Of a stretch of DNA of 64,000 nucleotides, positions 52,004-62,221 are shown in pieces. The stretch spans positions 16,155,186 to 16,219,185 of the forward strand of contig CM020620.1 of assembly GCA_009829735.1 (NCBI GenBank), given 5' to 3'. The notes under the pieces are model-generated. The model was given only the letters and a program-made list of their open reading frames with translations, searched no databases and had not been told where the DNA came from. Positions within the stretch are counted from its first letter, which is position 1, and each line of letters begins with the position of its first letter. This DNA is from Pyropia yezoensis. Its lineage: Eukaryota > Rhodophyta > Bangiophyceae > Bangiales > Bangiaceae. Position numbers and translations under genes: made by a program.

Positions 52004-54889
52004 ATGGCCTCATTGGCCGGCGGGCGCCCGCCCGGTGGCGTGCGCTTCACGGTGGCGACGCTGGCGGGCCCCCCCGCGGGGTCGTACCTCCTCCGCTGGG
52101 TCGCCGCCAGCTCGTCCATCCCCCCCGCGTCAACGCCCGCCGTCACCCTGCGCACCGCCGCCACCCCGGTTGTCGGCGGCGGCGTCGGTAACGCTGTCCG
52201 AGCGGGGGGGGGGTCCCCTTGGGTGACCTCCCTCCGCCTGTCGGGCGTCATGGGGGACCTGTCGCTAGTGGCGGTGCGGCTGGTGGCCGGCTCCGCGGTG
52301 GAGGAGGTGGTGGCGTCTGGGACGGTGCGGCCGGGCCAGCTGGGCACCAACCCCGACGTGATGGTGACGCTGGAGGGAGTAGTGTCGGGGGGGGCCGGGC
52401 GGGTGGGCGGCACCGCCGTGCCTTCTATTGTGATCCGCGGTCGGACGGTTGAGGTGGCCGCCGACGAGGGGGCCGAGGATGAGGACGCGAGCGACTCGGA
52501 CGGGCTGTCGGACGCGGAAACGGATGTGGAGGCGATAGGGGACGAGGGAGGAGGGGGGGGGGGGTGGGCCGCCACTGTTGTGCCCAGTGCGGCCGCCGCG
52601 GCAGCGGGGGCGGGGGCGGTCGCGGCGGGCGCCATGGCCGCCGCCGCGGGCGCAGTGGCGGGCGTGGCACGGGCCGTGGCGCCCGCGTCAATGGCGTCGG
52701 CGCCGGTCGGGGCGGCACCCGCGGCGGTTGCCAGGGCGGCGGCCGTGGCGGCACGTCCGACCGTGGCGGCCCCAGCCGTCGGCAACGGCGTCGAGTCGGT
52801 CGAGGAGCTCCGGTCACGGGTGGCGGCGCTAGAGGCGGCGCGGGCCTCCGACCGGCATCGGCTAGAGGCGTACGCGACGCACTCTGCCAAGACCAAGGCC
52901 ACGTACGCTGAGCTCAGCACCATGTACAACGCCCTGCGGTCGGCCTACTCGGCACTGCGGGCCAAGCAGGGGGCGTCGGGGGTGGTTGTCCCCTCGGCGG
53001 CCGCCCCTCCAACGCCCATGCCAGCGTCAACGGGGGACGACAGGGGCGGCGAGGTGGCCCGTGGGGCGACCCCCGCTGGCGGCGGTGCGAACGGGTCTGC
53101 GGGCAGCACGAGCGACGCTGGCGGGCGCGCGGAGGAGGCGGCGGAGCTCCGCATCCGCCTCACCGCCCTGACCGCCGCGTCGGCCGCGTCGGAGCGGGCG
53201 TCGTCGGCTGCCGCGGCGGCGTCTGCGGCGACGGAGCGGCAGGCGCGCGAGGCGGCGGCCGCGGCCGAAGCGGTGCGGACGCGGATGGCTGAGGAGCTGG
53301 TCCTTGCCCGCCGTGCGGCGGTGCCGGTTCCCGAAGGCGCGGCCGCGACGGCCGCCGCGCTCGCCGAGCGGGACCGCGCCCTCGCGGTGGCCGTGTCGGC
53401 GACGACCGCAGCCAAGGGGCGGGTCGCGGCGGCCGAAGCGGGGCTGGCTTCGGCAACCGCCCAGGTTGCACGCCTGGCGGCGGGCAACGGACTGGCCGAG
53501 GCCTTGACCGCTGCGGCCGCCGCCGTTTCCACCGCCTCTGCCGCCGGGACGGGGCGCGAGGGCGTCGCCTCGACGGCCGAGGCGGCGGCGGCCACAGCCG
53601 ACGCGGAGCGGGCCCTGCGCGCGCAGCTCGCCGCGGCCACGGCAGAGGTAGCAGCGGCCACGGCCGACCGCGACTCGGCCCGCGCCGTCGCGGAGAGTGC
53701 CGAGGCGGCCGTGGTGGCCGCCGAGGCACGGGCGGCGGACGCAGAGACGAGGGCAACCGCAGCGGAGGCGGCGGCCGCCGCTGCCGACAAGGCCGCCACG
53801 GAGGCCCGTGCTACGACTGCGGACGCGCAGGCGGCGGCCGCTGCGTCGGCGACCGCGGTCGACGAGGTCAGACGCGCGGGGGCAGCCGCGGCCGCAGCAG
53901 CCGCCGCGGCCGCCGCGTCAGCGGCTGCCATGATTGCTCGCCTGGAGGGCGAGCGGGACGATGCGGTCGCCCGTGCGGGCGCGGCGGAGCGCGCGGTGGA
54001 CGGCGCTCGCGCCGATGCCGAAGCGGCCGCCGCCGATGTGGCGGCGCTGCGACGGCAGCTAGCGGCCGCTGAGGAGGCTGCGGCGGTTGCCGAAGAGGCC
54101 GGCGTGGTCAGCCGCGGCATGTCGCGTGTCACCGACGAGGACGAGGCGGGCAGCAGCAACAGCCGCGACGGCGACACGGCCGACATGGCCGCCCGTTTGG
54201 CTGCTGCCGAGGCCGCACTGGCCAAGGCAGGCGCCGCGGCGGCGGCCAAGGAGGCCCATTTCCAGCGCCTATTGTCGCTCCTCGCGGCGCTGCGAGCCGA
54301 GAGCGAGGCGGCTGACGCGGAGATTGCGGCGCTTCGGTCCGCGGCGGCAGCGGCCCCTGCGCCTCCACCGCCCGCGGCGGGCGACGCTGCCGAGGCGGCC
54401 GCGACGGCCGCGGCGGCGGCCGAGGCGACCAAGGCCGCCGCCGCGTCAGGGCGGCAGCTCCGCTCGGCGGTGCGGCGGCTAGAAGCGATGAAGTCAGCAC
54501 GCGACGCGGCCGAGGCGGCCGCCACCGCAGCGGTTCGTCGCGCCGAGGACGCCGAGGCCCGCCTGGCCGACCGCGTCGCCGCGGCCGCTGCGGGCACCGA
54601 CCGTGCCGTTGGCGCCGACGGTGGCTCTGACGAAGTGGTCCGTGAGATGGTGGCGACCAAGGTGGAGCTTGCCGAGGAGCGGGAGCGGAGCGTCAAGCTC
54701 CGAAATCAGCTCAATAAGCTAGCCAACGGAGTGGCGGCGGAGGAGGCGCAGCCCTCCCTGGCCGAGGGCGGCCGCCGCTGGTCCCTGTCGCTCAGCCCAG
54801 GAGGGGAGCGGCGGTCGTCGGGGGGGCGGCGGCTGTCGGATTCACCATCGTCACCAGACGACCTGCAGGCGTTTGCGGCAGCGAATTGA
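52004..54889 (+). CDS. Large Ala-rich coiled-coil protein, C2-like N-terminus
   Basis: ATG 52004 (GCCATGG context) to TGA 54887-54889, 961 residues, one uninterrupted frame. Residues 1-150 look beta-rich (VRFTVATLAGPPAGSYLLRW, SPWVTSLRLSGVMGDLSLVA), possibly an NT-C2-type domain as in some coiled-coil membrane-tether proteins; that is a guess. Residues 155-190 are acidic. From about 265 onward runs a heptad-like coiled coil (EELRSRVAALEAARASDRHR, TYAELSTMYNALRSAYSALR, then long Ala/Glu/Arg stretches). The C-terminus is Ser/Arg-rich (SLSLSPGGERRSSGG). A cytoskeletal or vesicle-tether role would fit the layout but is not shown. The 583-codon antisense ORF is a compositional shadow. Confidence 0.8.
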   Translation: MASLAGGRPPGGVRFTVATLAGPPAGSYLLRWVAASSSIPPASTPAVTLRTAATPVVGGGVGNAVRAGGGSPWVTSLRLSGVMGDLSLVAVRLVAGSAVEEVVASGTVRPGQLGTNPDVMVTLEGVVSGGAGRVGGTAVPSIVIRGRTVEVAADEGAEDEDASDSDGLSDAETDVEAIGDEGGGGGGWAATVVPSAAAAAAGAGAVAAGAMAAAAGAVAGVARAVAPASMASAPVGAAPAAVARAAAVAARPTVAAPAVGNGVESVEELRSRVAALEAARASDRHRLEAYATHSAKTKATYAELSTMYNALRSAYSALRAKQGASGVVVPSAAAPPTPMPASTGDDRGGEVARGATPAGGGANGSAGSTSDAGGRAEEAAELRIRLTALTAASAASERASSAAAAASAATERQAREAAAAAEAVRTRMAEELVLARRAAVPVPEGAAATAAALAERDRALAVAVSATTAAKGRVAAAEAGLASATAQVARLAAGNGLAEALTAAAAAVSTASAAGTGREGVASTAEAAAATADAERALRAQLAAATAEVAAATADRDSARAVAESAEAAVVAAEARAADAETRATAAEAAAAAADKAATEARATTADAQAAAAASATAVDEVRRAGAAAAAAAAAAAASAAAMIARLEGERDDAVARAGAAERAVDGARADAEAAAADVAALRRQLAAAEEAAAVAEEAGVVSRGMSRVTDEDEAGSSNSRDGDTADMAARLAAAEAALAKAGAAAAAKEAHFQRLLSLLAALRAESEAADAEIAALRSAAAAAPAPPPPAAGDAAEAAATAAAAAEATKAAAASGRQLRSAVRRLEAMKSARDAAEAAATAAVRRAEDAEARLADRVAAAAAGTDRAVGADGGSDEVVREMVATKVELAEERERSVKLRNQLNKLANGVAAEEAQPSLAEGGRRWSLSLSPGGERRSSGGRRLSDSPSSPDDLQAFAAAN

Positions 54890-55761
54890 GGCGACTGGTT
54901 GCAGCCGCCACACCGGAGCGGGGAAGGAGGGCGGCTGGGCGGCACATGAACTTTTTGTCGCCGCGCTGTGCTTCTGCCGCGTGGCCGGGACGCTTGACGG
55001 GGTATCGCGACGGCCGCTACCCTTACTGCCCCCTTTTGTCGGCTGCCATTGTCGGCCGACCTAGGACGTTCCTGGTGAGCGGGCGGCGTTCGTCCCGTCT
55101 GGCGAGCGCCACGTGAGCTTGTGGCGGACCTGTACGTGAGGCTGACATGTGGCTACTGGCAGCGTGGCCATGGGTAGGCGACAGGGAGATTGGGGGAGGT
55201 GGGCTGTGCAGGGGCGGAGCTCCCGCAGTGGGCGGTGCGGGCGTATGTGTGGGGGTGGTCCCTGGCCCCTTAGGGCCCGCCCGTTCCACCCCCATTCCTA
55301 CCCCTCCACCTGATCGCCCTCGGTCGAGCGCCTCGGCTTGTCTGCAGCATCCCCGCTGGCCGGAGACCTCGGGGGGGCGTTCTCCTCTTGCTTGTGACAG
55401 CGCTGTCGCGTGGCGTTGAAAGCGGCGCCGTGTTCTCCCCCATCCCCTTGCACGTGGCGGTGCGGCGCCCTGCCGCCACAACCCTTGCATTGTGCCTGTG
55501 TGCGTTTTGGACCCGCCTCCGAGCGCTGACTAGTTGTTGGGGGGATAGAGACAGAGTGGGGCATGGCAGGGACGGGGGGCGGGGGGCGTGGGGTAGGGGG
55601 GAGCGATGTAGGGCGCTTGTATCAATCGTTTGATGGCGCGGCTCGTCCTCTTGCTTTTTTTTTCTTAACTGTGGGTATGCTGTATTTTCTGGGTGAGCTT
55701 CTCAGTCGTTGGGTCTGTATGTCTAGTGGTGGTGGCCCTTGGGCCGGCGACTTCGACAGCG
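54890..55761. other. Intergenic, no supported gene
   Basis: Probably the 3' flank of the coiled-coil gene and the 5' flank of the next ORF. No domain is seen on either strand. Confidence 0.35.
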
Positions 55762-56061
55762 ATGGCCTGCACAGCTGCTGCCGCGGCGGCCGTTGCGCCC
55801 GCGGCCGCAGCTGCGGCTGCCGTCGTTGCGTCCGCGGTCTTGGGCGTGGCCGGCGGTCGGCTGCCGACCGTCACGGCGCACGGCGCACGACGCGGCGCTG
55901 GTAGAGAGCGCCCTCTTTATCCTTACGGTGGCCGCCGCAGCTTGGCCAGCCTACAGCTGCGCTTTGGTCAACGAATGATGCCCCCCAAGAGCCGGGGGAA
56001 CGCCATTACGGACCCCGCAGTCACTTCCGCCGCCGACCTGCAACTCTCCCCGCCACCTTGA
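55762..56061 (+). CDS. Small Ala-rich hypothetical protein
   Basis: ATG 55762 to TGA 56059-56061, 99 residues. The first 30 residues (MACTAAAAAAVAPAAAAAAA, then VVASAVLGVAGG) form a hydrophobic Ala-rich segment like a transit peptide or membrane anchor. The rest is basic (GRRSLASLQLRFGQRMMPPK). An overlapping frame ends in AALVESALFILTVAAAAWPA and stops at 55976-55978, which is also protein-like, so an indel or intron near 55880 cannot be excluded. No family is recognised. Confidence 0.35.
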   Translation: MACTAAAAAAVAPAAAAAAAVVASAVLGVAGGRLPTVTAHGARRGAGRERPLYPYGGRRSLASLQLRFGQRMMPPKSRGNAITDPAVTSAADLQLSPPP

Positions 56062-56904
56062 GTCGCACTCTGGCCATGACTCATCCCCCGTCCGCTCCCC
56101 ATTGTCCTTACCCTTCATCGAGCGCGGAAGGCCTTCCGCGTGGGGTTTCCCGCTGTCGAAGGCAGAAGCGGGGGCGCCTCACGTCCCCCCGGCGACGGTC
56201 GCGAGCAGACGGCAGAGGCCAGCAGCTGCTGACCAGACTGCCTCGGCCTGGTTTGCAGAGCGCGACAGCCATATGTCTATCTCCACTCCTAAATCTCCTC
56301 CTGCATGTGACATAATTATGTAAGATTTCTACAGTTCTCATGCGTAGTTTTTTCAGTGGAAGAAAAAACCCAGCGTGAAGCAGGCAAATGGCCTTGCAGT
56401 TGATGTGTGACATCACCGGTGATGCACCGGAGTATGAGGGGTCCGTGTGACCCTTGCAGCTACATATTGTACGAGCAGAACGCGCAACCGTGGATGCAGC
56501 CCCAGACCCCGTCCGAGGGTGCAGCTGCAGACCTCACCCGCGGTTGCAGCCGCAGACCCCATCCGCGGTTGGTTCGGCCGCTGCGGGCCGAGCCAGTGGG
56601 CAGCCTTCTTGAGTTCGCGCCCGCGCGCCGCCCTCCATCGCCCGCTATCACATCTACGACGTACATACTTTCCCATTGCCCACGTGCTCTCCCGTGGGCG
56701 GCCTCTGTCTACCTGTGTAGGTCTGGTGTGGGTGTCTCTCTTGCCATGTGCTGCAGCGGCGGTCTTTCCGCGTTTTCCCCTCCCGCCGCTCTGTTCCTGC
56801 GCACGTATCCGTCTGGTCACCCCCGCCTGGCCGAGGCGGCCAGCCCGTGCACCCGCCCAGCTCCCTTCCCAGCCCAGCCCAGCCACCGCCGCCGCCGGTG
56901 CACC

Positions 56905-57339
56905 ATGGCGGCGTCTGAGGCGGCCAGCCTTTCGACCAAGTACGTGACGGGAGACCTGGACCACGTGGCGATGGACGTTGCCAATGTGGATGCCGTCCTG
57001 CCCTTTTACACCGACATCCTGGGCTTGGAGCCGTTGCGGCTGGCAGAGTTCCACGGCGGTGGCGTGCCCTTCCCGTCGGTGCGCATCAACGCCGCGACCA
57101 TCCTCGACTTTTTCCCCGCCGGAGACGCCTCTGCGGTGCCGTCGCCCGGCCCCGCGGGCCACCTGTGCCTCAACCTCGGCCGGCAAGACTGGGAGGCGGT
57201 GCGCCGCAGGGTTCAGGACGCGGGGCTCCCCGCGGGGCCCGTGCGGCAGCTGAGCGGCGCCCGCGGCATGGGCACCTCGGTGTACCTCAAGGACCCAGAG
57301 AATAATACGGTGGAAATCCGTTACTACCCAGACGCCTGA
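56905..57339 (+). CDS. VOC/glyoxalase-fold protein
   Basis: ATG 56905 (CACCATGG) to TGA 57337-57339, 144 residues. It reads as one VOC module: LDHVAMDVANVDAVLPFYTD, then LGLEPLRLAEF, GHLCLNLGRQDWEAV and YLKDPENNTVEIRYY. The metal ligands expected for the fold (His of LDH, His of GHL, Glu of VEIR) are present. VOC proteins include glyoxalase I, extradiol dioxygenases and antibiotic-resistance binders; substrate is not predictable. The same frame is open upstream; ATG 56743 would add an N-terminus (MCCSGGLSAFSPPAALFLRT) resembling an organelle transit peptide, so the true start is uncertain. Confidence 0.85.
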   Translation: MAASEAASLSTKYVTGDLDHVAMDVANVDAVLPFYTDILGLEPLRLAEFHGGGVPFPSVRINAATILDFFPAGDASAVPSPGPAGHLCLNLGRQDWEAVRRRVQDAGLPAGPVRQLSGARGMGTSVYLKDPENNTVEIRYYPDA

Positions 57340-57591
57340 GCGACGGCCGCGCGCGTGAGCGGGTGCGACTATGTGGTGGTGGTGTGTGTGTAGAGGGGCG
57401 GTGTGGGCCTACGTGGTGTGCGCTAGCTGCAGCTATAAAGAGGTGGGGGGGGTGCGTGCCGGTGGACGCCGTGCCATGTGTTTGCTTGCAAGTCGTTGCC
57501 TACTCGCCATGGCGCCTGCCATGGTCGACAGTCGCGGACCAAGGACTGAGGCCGCCCCAAACAGAGGCGATAGCGACGTCCGCACACCATC

Positions 57592-58095
57592 GTGAGCGAC
57601 TGCGCGCCGTGCTTCTGTGAGAGAACCGCAGTTCCAAAGCTAGACACTCCCGAGTACTTCCCCCCCTTTCCCCGCCCCCTGCCAGGCTCCCACTCGGTGG
57701 ACGTTGGTACCCTTTCGCCCCGCCGACGCCACCCTCCGCGTTCCCACTACAGTGTCCGCCGCCGCGCCCCCATCTCGCCACGTCCAGACGTGGCGGTCGC
57801 ACGACCGCCCCCTGCCTGCCCGCCCGCCCGGCCCGTACCAAACGGCGTGGTTGTCGTCGTCCGTGGCGGACGGGCCTCCCCGACGCCCGCGCGGCCGACC
57901 CTGGGTTGCCCCCCGCGCGGTCGCCGGTTGCGTGGCGCGCCGACGTGGCGGCGGCTCACGGTGGCGGGGGAGGCTCCCGCCGGCTGCGGCTCTGACGCGG
58001 GCGATCAGGACGGCGGGGACTCGGACGAGGCGGGCCTCCCACCCGCCGAGGTCCGCCGCCGCCGCGCGTCGGCGCGCCGGTCACGAGAAAAATAA
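57592..58095 (+). other. Weak ORF, hypothetical
   Basis: Open frame with no ATG at its start. The C-terminal part (PNGVVVVVRGGRASP, then acidic AGDQDGGDSDEAGLPPAEV and basic end) looks mildly protein-like. Competing frames on both strands make this doubtful. Confidence 0.2.
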
Positions 58096-58134
58096 CCAGG
58101 TTGCCGCAGCGGCGCTCGAGTTTCGTTGTCCCTG

Positions 58135-59923
58135 TCAGGGGTGATTGAGACTGGGCGGACGCAGGCGCACCGCCGCGCGCTGCTCGCGACCAAGAGGCAG
58201 CCCCTTGCCGTGCGCGCGGGCCTCTCCCTGGGGGGACGGGAAGGACTGCCTGGCGGACTGGGGGAGGGGCTGGGGGGGGGGTCCCGGCATGCCACTGCTG
58301 CCACGGCGGTGAGAGGAACCACCGGCAGGCAGCGGTGCCGCTTTTTTTCTTTTCTCTTCATGCTCTTGGTCTTCTCGTGGCTTTGGCTGCGGGGCAAAGT
58401 TGGCATGAGCACGGCACACGTTGGTGCGGGCGGGGGGGGGGGGCGGGGATTGCATCCTGCGGTGCACGCCCTGCACTGCAGGGCCAATATGTGAGGGGGA
58501 GAGGGGCAGGCACGCGTGCGTCAGGCCCGGCTCGAGGCCGCGCATGACGCCCATGGCCGGGTGATCCCGAAAGTGCTGGTACGCCTCCACGTCCTCCGAG
58601 CCCCACCCGACAAATCGCTCCTCCTCGTTGCCCCCAAAGCCGCCCACCGCGTCCCAGCTGCTCCGGTGCGCACAGACGGGTCCGTAGGAGGAGGTGCGCC
58701 AAAAGCCCGTGGCGGGAGACAGGCCCGGCCGGGTGCCCGCGTAGTAGTTCCAAAAGATGGGATACCACACCTGCCCGCCGGCCAGCGCGTGCGCGCGGCA
58801 GTTGCGCACCGCGTCGGGGGAGACAGTCAGGTCCACGTCGGTGACGTAAAAGAGGGCGTCGGGGGCGAGGCCCGCCACCGCGTCGCGGACGGCGACGGAG
58901 CGGGAAAAGGCGCCCGCCCGGTCGCCCCCGTTGGTCACCACCGTCACCCCGTGCGTCAGCTGGGAGGGGGCAGGCGGGGGGGCGGTGCTGCCCGCCGGCC
59001 CGCCCTGGGGCAGGGGGGGAGGTTGTGACGGCGGTAGCAGCGGCAGCGAGGCGGCCGCCACCAGGCGGTGCACCTCGGCCACGTGTGCAGGGAGGGTGGC
59101 AATGGCGAGCCCCAGCGCCGCGTCGGTGGACCGCAGCCGTCCATAGGTCCGGAGGTAGGCGGCCAGGCGGGCGGGCCGCCCCGCGTACGGGACGACGAGC
59201 GTGACGGGCGCGGCCACCGGCAGCGGCAGCGTGGCCACCGTGCACCCGCGGCCTGTGCGGGTGTCATCGCCGACGAGCGGCCGGGAGACGACCACCTTCC
59301 ACGCCAGCGGGGTGGGCGTCGGCGTCGTTGCCGCCGCCGCCGAACGCCCCCGCCGCACTACCGGCAGCGGCGGCGGTTCCGCCGCCGCCGCCGCCGCGGC
59401 GGCCGCCACGGCCGCCGCATCGGCGGGGCGGGGCGTCGCCGCCGCCGCCACCGCGTCAATGTCGTACACCCACACGTCCCCGCCGTCGGCCGACAGGCGG
59501 TGGTGTGTCTGGAGGATGGTCAGGGACGCCAACGCGGCGGGCGGCCGGGCGGCGGCGGCGGCCGGGGCGGCGGCCGCCGCCGCCGCCGCCGCCACCTCCG
59601 CGGCGACGGCCGCCGCCCGCTCCTCCTCCAGCGCCGCGCCGAGCGCGTCGAGCGCGACCGCCGCCGAGGCGGTCCACCGCCGCGCCCACCCGTCGGGCCA
59701 GTAGATGCGGTCAATGCCGAGGCCCCTCCCCGCGAGCGTGCGGAGCGCCCACCGGGTGGGGCTGACAGACGAAAAGAGGGTGTCCCCGTCGGGGGGGGAG
59801 CCGACGCGGTCCTATCTCCCTCCGCAATCCATAGTCGCGACTCCCTCCCATGCCGAGAGTCACGAAGCGGTTGGCAGTGCCCGCGGAGTCGGCGACGCGC
59901 GAGAGTTCCTTGGCGGGTTTCAT
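58135..59923 (-). CDS. Chondroitin GalNAc-transferase-like glycosyltransferase (GT7-type)
   Basis: The main frame runs from about 59798 to the stop at 58135. Upstream coding (ATG 59923, MKPAKELSRVADSAGTANRF) joins it across a homopolymer (8 C on this strand, 59791-59798) where one base changes the frame. Motifs in order: VTLVVPYAGRPARLAAYL (nucleotide-sugar-binding entry); HGVTVVTNGGDRAGAFSRSV; DALFYVTDVDLTVSPD with the DxD metal site; GFWRTSSYGPVCAHRSSWDA; FVGWGSEDVEAYQHF, matching the GWGxED block of the GT7/CHGN family. These enzymes add GalNAc or related sugars in the Golgi. The C-terminal 120 residues after GLEPGLTHAC are low complexity and may be non-coding if an intron follows. An Ala-rich insert precedes the catalytic domain. 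Acceptor and donor are unknown. Confidence 0.85.
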
Positions 59924-60087
59924 CAGTGGCTCGTTCGTGAGTGGGACGGTTCCTGCACGGGCAGGAGCTCGGGCAGAGAGAAGAGCAGAGGAGGGGAGGG
60001 GAGAGTGGGGGGCCAGGGGAGGGGGAGAAGAGGGGGGGGAGGTAACCACACCTCTTCCCACGCATCCACGGCACCGGGCGTCAGTGA

Positions 60088-60487
60088 CTAGCGCGGATGC
60101 GGCGGCACTCCCACGTCACAGGGATCCGATGTGCACGACAACGTCACTGCATCCATGACACAATCCTCCTCGCTCTGGCATGGATCTTGTTCCCGCCCGC
60201 CCCCCTCACCTCCACTCCCCCGCCCCAACCCAAGCCCATCCCCTCCCCCGCTCGCACCCCGCGCTTGCCGCGCACCACCCCCCCAGCGCCTGCACCCCCG
60301 TACACGCACCCCAGTGGAAGCCAACGGCTTCGATGGCACCAGCCTCCTGGAACAGCCGCACAGCCTCGGGCATGTTGGTGTGATGCCGCTCCATGAGCCA
60401 CCGCGGCGCGTACGCGCCAATGAGGATGGCTGCCACGTCCACGGCGCCGCCCAGGTGGTCCCGGATGGCGTGGTAGAGAGGCACGCC
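60088..60487 (-). pseudogene. NAPE-PLD-like metallo-beta-lactamase-fold lipase, C-terminal exons
   Basis: Exon 60487-60310 encodes GVPLYHAIRDHLGGAVDVAA, then ILIGAYAPRWLMERHHTNMP, EAVRLFQEAGAIEAVGFHW. This closely follows the NAPE-PLD family block IGAYxPRWFM...H(x)PEEAV...HWGTF. Splicing G^GTGCGT (60309) to TGCAG^TG (60147) removes 163 nt and continues HWVTLSCTSDP, aligning with the family's HWGTFxLTxEP, to TAG 60088-60090. The family hydrolyses N-acylphosphatidylethanolamine or similar lipids. The N-terminal zinc-binding HxHxDH half is not found within 3 kb upstream, where a 67-bp tandem array begins 40 bp away. Either a long intron or truncation explains this. Confidence 0.75.
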
Positions 60488-60527
60488 CTGGTTGACCGGC
60501 GCGGGGGGGGGAGGCAGGGGCGTCGGG

Positions 60528-60950
60528 CCTCGGCTGGAGCCGGCACCCCCCCTGCCCCCCCCCCCAGCAGCCCCGCCATTGGCTGGAGCCGGCACCCCCC
60601 TCTCACCACCCCCCCGGCCCCTCCTTCCTCCGAGCAGCCCCGCCATTGGCTGGAGCCGGCACTCCCCTCCCACCACCCCCCCGGCCCCTCCTTCCTCCCA
60701 GCAGCCCCGCCATTGGCTGGAGCCGGCACCCCCCTCCCACCACCCCCCCGGCCCCTCCTTCCTCCCAGCAGCCCCGCCATTGGCTGGAGCCGGCACCCCC
60801 CTCCCACCACCCCCCCGGCCCCTCCTTCCTCCCAGCAGCCCCGCCATTGGCTGGAGCCGGCACCCCCCTCCCACCACCCCCCGGCCCCTCCTTCCTCCCA
60901 GCAGCCCCGCCATTGGTTGGAGCCGGCACCCCCTTCCCAGCACCCCTTCG
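60528..60950. repeat. 67-bp tandem repeat array, about 6 units
   Basis: Units containing CCCCGCCATTGGCTGGAGCC start at 60571, 60638, 60705, 60772, 60839 and 60905 (periods 67, 67, 67, 67, 66), with a partial unit before. Units are nearly identical. Because 67 is not a multiple of 3, the long ORFs across it on both strands are artefacts. Each unit carries ATTGG, an inverted CCAAT box. Confidence 0.93.
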
Positions 60951-61470
60951 CCCCCCCGCCCCCCCCTCCCCTCCCGGCCCAGCGCACCGCTCTACAGAAG
61001 GAAAAAATGAGCCGCAAGGCCAGAACAAGAAGCAAGAGAACTTGCAAGACCAGCTACGCCCGCCAGCCCCCCTCGCAAAGAACTCACAACCCGACCCGAC
61101 CCGATGCTATTGGCCCCCTACACACTCTCCCCCGGTGCGACAGCAACCCCATACGGACTGCTCTGAGCGCCTGAAAGTCACACCCCCCTTCGTCCGACGA
61201 CAAATGCACAGAATGTGGGGGGGGGGGCGAGCTGGTGTGGGGCAAAGAGAGAATGCCTGTTCCGACGCGTCGCGCCGCGCAGCGCCACCACCGCCACTTC
61301 CAATGACTGCCACGGGCGAGAACGGTGCCGCCGACGGCGGCGGCACGCCCAGCACTGCCGCCGTCCCGGGGCACGTTAACAGAGCCATTCCAGTCGAACC
61401 CCCCGGCTCCGCCTCCAACATACGCACCGACACCCAATATCCCTCAGCTTATGTAGTCCGACACCGCCTC

Positions 61471-61588
61471 TATTGTCATACAGACATGCTGCCCGACACC
61501 GCGTCAATGTGTATTGTCATACAGACATGTGTATTGTCATACTGACATGGCGCCATACAGACGTGTGCATTGTCATACAGACATGGCG
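61471..61588 (+). repeat. Dispersed 18-bp repeat TATTGTCATACAGACATG
   Basis: Copies or close variants start at 61471, 61512, 61532 and 61568, irregularly spaced; two are followed by GCGCCA. Function unknown. Confidence 0.7.
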
Positions 61589-62181
61589 CCACCCGACAAT
61601 GCAATGGTGCAGTCCGCACATCCTGCCCCCCCCCCCCTTCCCCGTGTCTGGCTGTTCACCAGACGTTCCCCTGTCTGTCCCAATTCTCCCAGAGAGGACG
61701 CGCGGTAGTGTGTGGAACAAAACTTTATTGGGGCATACAGCCACGGAAAATAGGAAATGTGGTTTACCATATCTAGACAACTACCAACGGTGGGAAGACC
61801 ATGTGGAAAACAATACCCCGTCCCCTCACATTTTGAACGCCGCCCCCTCCCCCCGCTGTAATAAACATAAGCGATCGCCACCCTCCCTCACTTCGTAGAT
61901 CCCCACCGCGGCGGCACCACCAAGAAGCGTGACCATGAGCGGGGACGGCAACGCCCCGGCCCCCCCCCGGTGAGCCCGTTTTTACGGAACCCTGCCGACC
62001 TCCGTGCGCCTCCCCACTTTATTTGCCGTCCGATGAAAGGGCAGACGCACTCGGGAGGGTGAGGAGGGGGGTGTCGGGCGCCCACAGGGGTTCAGCTGCA
62101 GCAACACCGGCAGCGCGTTGACCGGGGGTCCGCGCGTCCTGGCTGGCGGGGGTGGCCGGCACAAGGGGGTCAGCGGCGGCA

Positions 62182-62184
<3 letters not shown>

Positions 62185-62218
<34 letters not shown>
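62185..62218 (+). repeat. Poly-C tract (34 C)
   Basis: Uninterrupted run of 34 C, with another of 25 C at 62481-62505. Such runs can form G-quadruplex/i-motif structures and are assembly-sensitive. Confidence 0.9.

Positions 62219-62221
<3 letters not shown>

Noticed and set aside
52945-54696. 583-codon antisense ORF in the coiled-coil gene
   Set aside because: Ala/Ser-rich mirror of a GC-rich coding frame; no motif, and the sense frame is longer and better structured.
60528-60950. CRISPR-like array
   Set aside because: Units are contiguous with no unique spacers, and the sequence is eukaryotic.
60131-61545. Long ORFs on both strands across 60.5-61 kb
   Set aside because: Generated by the 67-bp tandem repeat cycling through three frames.
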